DNA of 7,401 bases from Anaerolineae bacterium (GTDB lineage: Bacteria; Chloroflexota; Anaerolineae; Anaerolineales; Villigracilaceae): the NCBI GenBank assembly GCA_017303735.1, contig JAFLCF010000202.1, forward strand, positions 1 to 7,401, in the 5' to 3' direction. The number at the start of each line of letters is the position of its first letter. Position 1 is the first letter of the stretch. The notes below the pieces were generated by a model. That model was not told where the DNA came from, ran no database searches, and saw only the letters and a program-made list of their open reading frames with translations. Positions 1 through 6,534 of the stretch are shown in pieces. The position numbers were made by a program, and so were the translations under genes.

Positions 1-479
1 AGGTGTCCCGCCCGCAATTTCAAGGAAATAATCAGGTTGGAATACGTCCGTTCTTTTTGTTGGTCGCTCCCGAAATAATCGACATACTGATATTTTTGGA
101 GCATTTGCGGGACGCTGCATTCGTCGAGCCGGATGGGAATGATAAAGATCGTGCCTTCAGGTTTTTCAGCAGCGGTATCAAGCGCGAGTCTTATTTCTTT
201 ATGAAAGTAGCCTTCTGAGGCGACCGCAGCTTTCGAGAGAAAGATGATGACGGCATGAGAATTTGAAACACCGTGCGTAACACGATCCTGCCAGATCTGT
301 CCCGGCAGGATGTCTTCTTCATCAAACCAGGGGTCGATCCAACCTTCCGATTTTAGTTTCGCCGCAAACTCACGCACATAGGCGCTATCGATCTTTGAAT
401 ATGAAATAAATGGAATAAGTTTCTCGCGAGAACCCCCATCCCCACGTTTTTGAGCCCCATGATTTTTTTCCTGTGCCAT
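1..479 (-). CDS. TIR-domain protein, N-terminal part (gene runs off the left edge)
   Basis: The ATG at 477-479 on the minus strand opens a frame that stays free of stops for 159 codons to the window edge; the C-terminus is missing. A GGAGA ribosome binding site lies 7 nt upstream (487-491). After about 20 charged residues, a TIR fold of the TIR_2 type follows. It has box 1 'FISYS' (24-28), then 'DPWFDEEDILPGQ' (49-61), a 'VIIFLSKAAVAS' strand and loop (77-88), and 'GYFHKEIRLAL' (90-100), in which E95 sits where the catalytic glutamate of NAD-cleaving TIR domains lies. 'IPIRLDEC' (114-121) and 'YQYVDYF' (130-136) complete the domain. Known bacterial TIR proteins often hydrolyse NAD+ or make cyclic ADP-ribose signals in anti-phage defence; others are scaffolds. 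The partner domain that would decide the role lies outside the window. No partner defence gene is visible beside it, and the upstream neighbour is a lipid-synthesis gene. Confidence 0.85.
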   Translation of the reverse strand, partial: MAQEKNHGAQKRGDGGSREKLIPFISYSKIDSAYVREFAAKLKSEGWIDPWFDEEDILPGQIWQDRVTHGVSNSHAVIIFLSKAAVASEGYFHKEIRLALDTAAEKPEGTIFIIPIRLDECSVPQMLQKYQYVDYFGSDQQKERTYSNLIISLKLRAGH

Positions 480-510
480 GATGTAGTCTCCGATTTACAA
501 AATTTTTGAA

Positions 511-538
511 ATTATACCGGGCAGGCATTAAGTATCAT
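511..538 (-). promoter_or_regulatory. Candidate promoter of the TIR gene
   Basis: Read on the minus strand, a perfect TATAAT (511-516) is preceded at 16 bp by ATGATA (533-538), which matches 4 of 6 bases of TTGACA. The predicted start site is about 25 nt upstream of the ATG, leaving a short leader that holds the GGAGA ribosome binding site. A small AT-rich palindrome (CAAAA/TTTTG arms, 499-509) lies just downstream of the -10. The gap to the end of plsC is only 64 bases and shows no clear terminator, so readthrough from plsC is also possible. Confidence 0.4.
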
Positions 539-543
539 ACAGG

Positions 544-1224
544 TCACCTGAACCCTATCGGCATTTCAGCATAAACTCCGCGCATGTCTTCGGGCAATCC
601 GCTGGCGAGGGCGAACATCACTCGATCCATGAGAGCAAGAGAGCTTTCTCCGGGTTTTGGGAGAAGCGGTGGAAGGAATTTGATGGTCACCTTTGTTCGA
701 TGCGGAAAGCGTTTGAAAAAGCTGTCGGTGCCGATAACTGCCATGGGAACGATGGGACAGTTCGCGTCGAGGGCGAGGCGGGCGGAGCCTGTCTTGGCGA
801 CGCGCAATCCTTTCCCTAAAGAGCGTGTCCCTTCGGGGAACATGCCAAGGACTTGTCGATTTTCGAGTACGCGGGCGGCATGCCGCAATGCCCATTCGTC
901 CTTTTCGCCGCGATATACAGGAAAAGCGCCAAGGTCTCGCAGGGCAGCTTCGAAGATGGGAAATTTGAACAAACTGGATTTCGCCATGAAAAAGATCGGG
1001 CGCGGAAGGCTTAACTGCATGGGAATGACATCGAAATTGGTGACGTGATTCGCGGCAAGCACCACGGCACCGTCAGCGGGCAGATTCTCCACTCCCTGCA
1101 CCTCAAGTTTCATAATGAGCTTGAACAGGTTGCCAAGCACAAAGACCACGAACCTGCGAAATGGTGTGGTGCGAAAAGAAAAATGTAATTTATCGCGCGG
1201 GTCAAAAAAAGTGACTTCTGTCAA
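544..1224 (-). CDS. plsC: 1-acyl-sn-glycerol-3-phosphate acyltransferase (PlsC/LPLAT family)
   Basis: Predicted to transfer a fatty acyl group to the sn-2 position of lysophosphatidic acid, giving phosphatidic acid for membrane phospholipids, at the inner face of the membrane. The four family blocks are present (residues counted from the TTG at 1239; subtract 5 for the chosen start). They are NHVTNFD (64-70, the HX4D catalytic pair H65/D70), GAFPVYRGE (104-112), FPEGTR (134-139) and IVPMAVIGT (163-171). A hydrophobic stretch at about 30-43 could anchor it to the membrane. At 226-231 aa it is normal for bacterial PlsC. No in-frame ATG suits the N-terminus. I chose the TTG at 1222-1224 because GGGAG lies 8 nt before it; the TTG at 1237-1239 has no ribosome binding site and falls near the predicted transcription start. 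Divergent from eno and 64 bases upstream of the TIR gene. The exact acyl acceptor cannot be told from motifs alone. Confidence 0.9.
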   Translation of the reverse strand: MTEVTFFDPRDKLHFSFRTTPFRRFVVFVLGNLFKLIMKLEVQGVENLPADGAVVLAANHVTNFDVIPMQLSLPRPIFFMAKSSLFKFPIFEAALRDLGAFPVYRGEKDEWALRHAARVLENRQVLGMFPEGTRSLGKGLRVAKTGSARLALDANCPIVPMAVIGTDSFFKRFPHRTKVTIKFLPPLLPKPGESSLALMDRVMFALASGLPEDMRGVYAEMPIGFR

Positions 1225-1232
1225 GATGACAT

Positions 1233-1237
1233 CTCCC
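1233..1237 (-). promoter_or_regulatory. Ribosome binding site that decides the plsC start
   Basis: GGGAG on the minus strand, 8 nt before a TTG at 1222-1224. It supports this TTG over the in-frame TTG at 1237-1239, which the GGGAG directly abuts. An ATG overlapping the site is out of frame and meets a stop after three codons. Confidence 0.55.
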
Positions 1238-1247
1238 AATGTTTGGG

Positions 1248-1253
1248 ATTATA
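1248..1253 (-). promoter_or_regulatory. Candidate -10 element for plsC
   Basis: A perfect TATAAT on the minus strand, about 24 nt upstream of the chosen plsC start. At 17-18 bp spacing the -35 region is only T-rich (TGTTTT or GTTTTT), so this would be a promoter with a weak -35. It overlaps the candidate enolase -10 on the other strand. Confidence 0.45.
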
Positions 1254-1313
1254 CTTGGAAACGTTTTGAGAAAAACAGCAGAACCAATAAGGTCTGACTT
1301 TAAAGACATATAA

Positions 1314-2627
<1,314 letters not shown>

Positions 2628-2646
2628 ATAATACATAACGAAACAT

Positions 2647-2701
2647 AAAAGATTAGACAGGCTCAAAGTTTGACTCGTTCACTTTGAGCCTGTCTTCTTT
2701 T
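2647..2701 (+). terminator. Rho-independent terminator after eno
   Basis: A perfect 15 bp stem (2655-2669 with 2681-2695, arms AGACAGGCTCAAAGT and its complement) closes an 11 nt loop. It starts 27 bases after the eno stop codon. After a 2-nt bulge, flanking AAAAGA (2647-2652) pairs with TCTTTT (2696-2701), so the 3' side is U-rich and the stem can grow to 21 bp. It separates eno from the ROK promoter, whose -35 begins only a few bases later. Confidence 0.88.
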
Positions 2702-2706
2702 ATGAT

Positions 2707-2734
2707 TTGACAAACATTTTCAAAGGGTTATAAT
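2707..2734 (+). promoter_or_regulatory. Consensus sigma70-type promoter of the ROK gene
   Basis: TTGACA (2707-2712) and TATAAT (2729-2734) both match the consensus perfectly, with a 16 bp spacer. The start site would be near 2741, about 32 nt before the ATG. This is the best promoter in the window. Strong promoters are common for repressors that shut themselves off, which agrees with the palindrome directly downstream. Confidence 0.75.
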
Positions 2735-2758
2735 TTGTTTGTTGTTCCAACATACTAA
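2734..2758. promoter_or_regulatory. Candidate operator (ROK autoregulation)
   Basis: An imperfect palindrome centred on 2746. Inner arms TGTTG (2740-2744) and CAACA (2748-2752) flank a 3-nt centre. Outward, T2738/A2754, G2737/C2755, T2735/A2757 and T2734/A2758 also pair, giving 9 of 11 matched positions per arm with mismatches at 2739/2753 and 2736/2756. It begins at the last base of the -10 and covers the predicted start site, where a bound repressor would block transcription. Length and T-rich/A-rich arms resemble the operators of ROK-type XylR repressors. That the adjacent gene product binds here is inference. Confidence 0.5.
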
Positions 2759-2772
2759 CTAGAAAAACACCT

Positions 2773-4008
2773 ATGACCCAAAAAATCACGGCAGACCAAG
2801 CTTTTGTACGCGAGATGAATCTCTCGCTGGTGTTAAGATTGATCCACAATCAATCTCCATTATCGCGCGCGCAACTGGCAGCAATTACGGGTTTGAACAA
2901 GTCCACAGTTTCCAGCTTGATCGACGAATTGATAAGCTTCGGTCTCGTCCATGAGACCGGCAGCAACACAGGCGGCACAGGGCGACCAGCCACCTTGTTA
3001 GAGATCAACCCGCATGCCGGTACGATCATCGGTGTTGAATTGGGTGTTGACTTCGTATCGGTGGCAGTCACAGATATTCTCGGCAATATTACCTGGCGCA
3101 GGCGAGAAGATACCAACCCAGCCGATAATCAGGATAAGGTCATCAACCAAACCTTGCAGATCGTGAAAGACGCCATGTCTGCGGGAAAACGCAAAAGCCA
3201 GAAATTTTTGGGATTGGGTCTCTCCACACCGGGAACAGTAGATGTAAACAAAGGGCTTCTGATATTTGCGCCTAACCTGCATTGGCATAACGTGCCCTTT
3301 GCAAAGATATTCTCAGAATATACCAAGCTAAAGGTCTTTGTTGAGAATGATGCCAATGCGGCTGCGATCGCCGAGCATCTTTTTGGAACTGCACGTCAAT
3401 GCCAGGATTTTATTTTTGTCTTTGCCGGGGTGGGAATTGGCGGCGGGTTGTTCTTGAACGGAAAACTTTATCGCGGCAAGAATGGCTTTGCAGGCGAGAT
3501 CGGGCACTCCCCTATTATGGCAGAACCTTCGCAAAACGTTTGTCATTGTGGCAACCGTGGATGTTGGGAAACCTATGCCAACCAGTACTCGATCATCCAA
3601 CGGGTGCAGGCACGCTTGGAGGTAAAACGCACCAGCATTGTGCCAAAATTGATGGCGGATCAGAATGCGCCCATGAGCATTCCGTTGATAAAACAGGCGG
3701 CGGATGCAGGCGATAAGGAATCGATCGATTCTTTCACTGAAGCCGGTAAAGCCATGGGGCAGGGACTCGCCGGGCTGATCAATATCTTCAATCCCGAAAA
3801 GATCATTCTAGGCGGTCCGTTGAGTATCGCCGGAGAATATCTCTTGCCAGCCATCAAAGAGACCGTAGATCGCCACTCCCTGCCTGAGATCGACCAACAG
3901 GCAGAAATTCTGCTCTCGCCATTCGGACCAGACGCTAGCCTGATCGGAGCGATTGCCATCGTAGTAGACAATGCCCTCTCCCATCCGACCAGCATGATCC
4001 ATAAGTAA
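2773..4008 (+). CDS. ROK-family transcriptional regulator (XylR/NagC-like)
   Basis: A 411 aa sugar-responsive DNA-binding protein, probably a repressor. Residues 15-62 form a winged helix-turn-helix (QLAAITGLNKSTVSSLIDEL, 34-53), followed by the linker 'GRPATLLEINP' (70-80). The ROK domain fills the rest: 'STPGTVD' (151-157), 'ENDANAAAIAE' (191-201, D193 at the sugar-kinase catalytic position), 'GVGIGGGLFLNG' (219-230) and 'GEIGH' (241-245). The zinc motif CHCGNRGC (257-264) gives H245, C257, C259 and C264 as likely ligands. 'NPEKIILGG' (340-348) closes the domain. The ATP phosphate motif DxGxT is degraded (ELGVD, 89-93), which fits a regulator that binds sugar without phosphorylating it. No good ribosome binding site precedes the ATG. 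It is followed by a sugar-binding lipoprotein, sugar MFS and sugar dehydrogenase, its likely targets. The effector sugar is not shown by the sequence; xylose, glucose and similar aldoses are candidates. Confidence 0.92.
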   Translation: MTQKITADQAFVREMNLSLVLRLIHNQSPLSRAQLAAITGLNKSTVSSLIDELISFGLVHETGSNTGGTGRPATLLEINPHAGTIIGVELGVDFVSVAVTDILGNITWRRREDTNPADNQDKVINQTLQIVKDAMSAGKRKSQKFLGLGLSTPGTVDVNKGLLIFAPNLHWHNVPFAKIFSEYTKLKVFVENDANAAAIAEHLFGTARQCQDFIFVFAGVGIGGGLFLNGKLYRGKNGFAGEIGHSPIMAEPSQNVCHCGNRGCWETYANQYSIIQRVQARLEVKRTSIVPKLMADQNAPMSIPLIKQAADAGDKESIDSFTEAGKAMGQGLAGLINIFNPEKIILGGPLSIAGEYLLPAIKETVDRHSLPEIDQQAEILLSPFGPDASLIGAIAIVVDNALSHPTSMIHK

Positions 4009-4041
4009 CTTATTTTCTTAATAAATTTAATTGGCAATACA

Positions 4042-4076
4042 GTTAAGTCGGTGGGTTTTGGTTTCCACCACTCAAC
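4042..4076 (+). other. Stem-loop between the ROK gene and the sugar-binding protein gene
   Basis: The core stem GGTGG (4050-4054) pairs with CCACC (4065-4069) around a 10-nt loop. With C4049 bulged, A4046-G4047-T4048 pair with A4070-C4071-T4072. Past one mismatch (4045/4073), GTT (4042-4044) pairs with AAC (4074-4076). No U-tract follows on either strand, so it is not a standard terminator. It could stop or slow transcription after the ROK gene, stabilise the downstream mRNA, or be a protein site. The 162-base gap (4009-4170) also holds a weak possible promoter (TTGGTT at 4058-4063, 17 bp, AATAAT at 4081-4086) and an AT-rich hairpin (GTTTTT 4096-4101 with AAAAAC 4107-4112). Confidence 0.45.
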
Positions 4077-4170
4077 AAAAAATAATGGTACTATCGTTTT
4101 TAGCAGAAAAACCATTTTCACCCCTTTGCAAAAACTCAAATTTACGCCAAGGAGAGAAGAAAGTAGGAAA

Positions 4171-5289
4171 ATGAACAAAAAACTTTTTGCCCTTTTTAGT
4201 ATTCTTATTTTGTCCTCCATCTTGCTCACAGCATGCGGTAATCAACAGGTGGAAGAAACCGTCATCGGGGAAAGACCTGCTGTTGGTATCGTACTGCCAA
4301 CCAAAGATGAACCACGCTGGGTGCAGGATGAAACCCGATTTAAAGAAGCTCTCACTGCTGCTAATTATGATGTACAGATCCTGTTCAGTCAGGGTAATTC
4401 TGCCAAAGAAAAAGCCAATGTTGAAGCTCTGATCGCCAAAGGCGTTAAGGTAATCATTCTCACGCCACATGACAGTGCTGCCGCCAGTGCTGCGGCTGAA
4501 ATTGCCCGCGCCGCAGGTGTGAAGGTCATTTCCTACGACCGCCTCATACTTAACACCGAAGCGGTTGATTTCTACGTCACCTTTGATAGCCTTTCCGTTG
4601 GATCTGCACAGGCTCAATACCTCGTAGATAATGCTTCCGGGACTGGAATTCCCCTTTACCTCTATACAGGTGCCGCTTCTGACAACAACGCCTTCCTCTT
4701 CTTCGAAGGTGCATGGAAAGTTCTCCAACCCAAGATCGCGGACGGCACTTTCATCATTGCGAACTCTTCAGAGGCAAACGCGCTTAAAAATAAAGTGGCT
4801 CTCACCCGCGATGAACAAGCCGCGATCATTGGTCAGGTCACTACCAACTGGGACTTCAATACCGCCAAAACATTAGCCACATCCAACCTCGCTGCCAACA
4901 GCGCAGACGCCAAGGGAAATGTCTTCATCCTCGCCCCAAATGATGGCACTGCCCGCGCGATTGCCGATGCCTTTGGCGCTGATCCTGATGTGACCAACTA
5001 CACGATCACCGGACAGGACGCCGAAAAAGCTTCCATTCAGTACATTATTGATGGCAAGCAATCCATGACCGTTTTCAAGGATGTCCGCTCGCTGGTAGAC
5101 GATGCCATCTCCACAGCAATCACCTTCCTTGAAGGCGGAATTCCAGAAGCAACCAATAGCTACAACAACGGCATCTTTGATGTACCCGCCAAACCTACTG
5201 TGGTCGTCACTGTGAGCAAGGGCAATGTCAAAGAAGCACTGATCGATTCAGGTTATTACTCCATCTCAGACTTTACCGGTCTCCCATAA
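4171..5289 (+). CDS. Sugar ABC transporter substrate-binding lipoprotein (ChvE/XylF-like)
   Basis: A 372 aa periplasmic-binding-protein type 1 protein, predicted to be lipid-anchored outside the cytoplasmic membrane and to bind a monosaccharide. The signal peptide has MNKK, a hydrophobic core (5-19) and the lipobox LTAC with C22 as the lipidated residue. Features shared with ChvE/XylF binding proteins are 'PTKDEPRW' (43-50), 'GVKVIILTPHD' (91-101), 'ISYDRLI' (120-126), 'DNNAFLFFEGAWKVL' (171-185), 'PNDGTARAI' (256-264), 'GQDAE' (281-285) and 'VFKDVR' (301-306). R49, W50, D123, R124, N173, D258, D283 and K303 probably line the sugar site. The frame is open 40 codons further upstream, but the ATG at 4171 is the start because the signal peptide begins there. 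A purine-rich stretch precedes it (AAGGAG at 4149-4154, AGGA at 4165-4168). No permease or ATPase gene follows, so its membrane partners must lie elsewhere or be absent. The exact sugar is unknown; aldoses such as xylose, glucose, galactose or arabinose are plausible. Confidence 0.92.
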   Translation: MNKKLFALFSILILSSILLTACGNQQVEETVIGERPAVGIVLPTKDEPRWVQDETRFKEALTAANYDVQILFSQGNSAKEKANVEALIAKGVKVIILTPHDSAAASAAAEIARAAGVKVISYDRLILNTEAVDFYVTFDSLSVGSAQAQYLVDNASGTGIPLYLYTGAASDNNAFLFFEGAWKVLQPKIADGTFIIANSSEANALKNKVALTRDEQAAIIGQVTTNWDFNTAKTLATSNLAANSADAKGNVFILAPNDGTARAIADAFGADPDVTNYTITGQDAEKASIQYIIDGKQSMTVFKDVRSLVDDAISTAITFLEGGIPEATNSYNNGIFDVPAKPTVVVTVSKGNVKEALIDSGYYSISDFTGLP

Positions 5290-5313
5290 ATTACAAGATA
5301 CTCACATCACCAA

Positions 5314-5347
5314 AAAGGCAGGGTTTGGGAAACCACGCCCTGCCTTT
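5314..5347 (+). terminator. Stem-loop after the binding-protein gene (partial terminator or mRNA stabiliser)
   Basis: A 10 bp stem (AAAGGCAGGG 5314-5323 with CCCTGCCTTT 5338-5347) begins 24 bases after the stop codon. The loop can fold further, as GGTTT (5322-5326) can pair with AAACC (5330-5334) around GGG. Only three T residues end the stem and the next bases are CAACTT, so termination should be incomplete. Such hairpins after binding-protein genes are known to keep binding-protein mRNA more abundant than the downstream part. The next gene starts only 17 bases later. Confidence 0.6.
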
Positions 5348-5364
5348 CAACTTAAAATTGAATT

Positions 5365-6534
5365 ATGAATCAATCCACATCGAAAACAACATTGGTATTA
5401 CTAACCGGGATATGTTTTTTTGCCTTCCTCCTTTTCGGCATTACAGATAATCTCAAAGGAGCAACCCTCCCCGGCATGTTGGAAGAGCTAAACATCGACT
5501 ACGGCACAGGCGGGAATATTTTCTTCAGCCAATATATTGGTTTCCTCATCGCAACCCTCATCACCGGAATTCTCGCAGACCGCTTCGGGCTCAAACTCGT
5601 CATCGTGCTGGCAGGAATTTTCCTCGCCATTGGCGTTGGCGGCTACAGCTCATTCAGCACTCCCTTTCTATTATCTGCTTCACTCTTTATCGTGGGAATG
5701 GGATTGGGTGCCTTTGAACTCGGACCGAATGCCGTCATCGTCAGCTTATATCACGAGCAAAAAGGACTGTACCTCAACCTGATGGCGGTCATGCATGGCT
5801 TGGGGTCGATGATCGCTCCATTGTTCGCCAGTTTTCTATTTTCAATGAACTTCACCTGGAGAACAGTTTATCGCTGGGAACTCCTCCCCATCGTCATATT
5901 CATTTTCATCAGTCTACTCCTGCCCTTTCCAAAATCGGAAGAAAAAGCCGCACTCGACTTTCGCACCATTCCCAAAGTGGCGTTCAAACATCATTTGCCG
6001 CTCTACTACGCAGCCATGTTATTTTATGTTGCAGCCGAAATAGGCATAGGTTCCTGGCTGGTCGTTTATCTGCAAAACGAGCGCAATATGCAAACCGCTC
6101 TCAGTAACAATTATCTTGCGCTGTTTTTTGGGCTGATCATGCTAGGGCGTCTCATCGGCGGGTTCATCGTAAAACGGCTCGGCTATCTTCGCACCACCCT
6201 GATCGCCTCCCTGCTGGGCATTGCCAGCATATCCATTGGCATTTTTTCTCCCTATAGTTTTTTTCTGCCATTCACAGGCTTTTTCTTCTCCATCATCTTC
6301 CCCACTCTCACAGCCGCCGTTTCAGATGCAGAACAAAAAAATATCAACACTATCCTTGGCGTGTTATTTACCTTCTCCGGTTTGGGCGGCGTCGTCGGTC
6401 CATGGCTGGTCGCGTGGGGCAGTGAGCTTTTCGGTTTGCAGATCGGTTTCACCATTCTCATCCCACTGACAGCCCTGACATCCATTTTCATTTTTATTCT
6501 CGACAAAAGGAGCCAACATGGAAAAAGTTCTTAA
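5365..6534 (+). CDS. MFS transporter, FHS-type (glucose/fucose permease-like)
   Basis: A 389 aa integral membrane protein with about 12 hydrophobic segments in two halves, typical of the major facilitator superfamily; predicted to import a sugar with protons. The MFS loop 2-3 motif is GILADRFGLK (68-77), with a weaker copy in the second half, GGFIVKRLG (265-273). N-terminal 'ITDNLKGATLPGM' (26-38), 'YVAAEIGIGSW' (221-231) and 'GGVVGPWLVAW' (341-351) resemble the FHS family that includes GlcP and FucP. The cytoplasmic middle loop is at about 190-210. No Shine-Dalgarno sequence is visible before the ATG, so translation may be weak or depend on the preceding hairpin region. The 3' end overlaps the next gene by 17 bases. 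Lying between a sugar-binding protein and a sugar dehydrogenase, it probably carries the same or a related sugar. Drug export is a less likely alternative. Confidence 0.85.
   Translation: MNQSTSKTTLVLLTGICFFAFLLFGITDNLKGATLPGMLEELNIDYGTGGNIFFSQYIGFLIATLITGILADRFGLKLVIVLAGIFLAIGVGGYSSFSTPFLLSASLFIVGMGLGAFELGPNAVIVSLYHEQKGLYLNLMAVMHGLGSMIAPLFASFLFSMNFTWRTVYRWELLPIVIFIFISLLLPFPKSEEKAALDFRTIPKVAFKHHLPLYYAAMLFYVAAEIGIGSWLVVYLQNERNMQTALSNNYLALFFGLIMLGRLIGGFIVKRLGYLRTTLIASLLGIASISIGIFSPYSFFLPFTGFFFSIIFPTLTAAVSDAEQKNINTILGVLFTFSGLGGVVGPWLVAWGSELFGLQIGFTILIPLTALTSIFIFILDKRSQHGKSS

Larger units (their letters stand above)
1226..1255 (+). promoter_or_regulatory. Candidate enolase promoter
   Basis: ATGACA (1226-1231, 5 of 6 matches to TTGACA), an 18 bp spacer, then TATACT (1250-1255, 5 of 6 matches to TATAAT). 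The start site would fall near 1262, giving a leader of about 67 nt. The -35 lies at the very beginning of plsC and the -10 overlaps the plsC -10 on the opposite strand. Confidence 0.4.

Noticed and set aside
3..218. Open frame of 71 codons on the plus strand
   Set aside because: It lies opposite the well-supported TIR gene, has no family features and no ribosome binding site. It is a shadow of the minus-strand gene.
540..550. Small palindrome CAGGT-C-ACCTG at the plsC stop codon
   Set aside because: 5 bp arms with a 1-nt centre cannot form an RNA hairpin and are expected by chance; there is no T-run nearby in the right place.
584..1048. Open frame of 154 codons on the plus strand
   Set aside because: Fully antisense to plsC, whose catalytic motifs are clear. 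The translated protein is rich in Arg/Ser and looks random.
1256..1269. LacI/cre-like palindrome around AAACGTTT near the predicted eno start site
   Set aside because: Only the central 8 bases and one outer pair are symmetric. This is too short to claim as an operator without conservation data.
4010..4024. TTATT/AATAA hairpin just after the ROK stop codon
   Set aside because: A 5 bp pure A/T stem is too weak to be a terminator.
4051..4170. 40-codon N-terminal extension of the binding lipoprotein
   Set aside because: It would place the signal peptide inside the protein and its first codon falls in a stem-loop. The ATG at 4171 gives a normal lipoprotein signal sequence.
3660..4229. Open frame of 189 codons on the minus strand spanning the ROK end and the intergenic region
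   Set aside because: It overlaps the 3' end of the ROK gene and the start of the lipoprotein gene on the opposite strand. The encoded protein shows no family features beyond chance hydrophobic runs.
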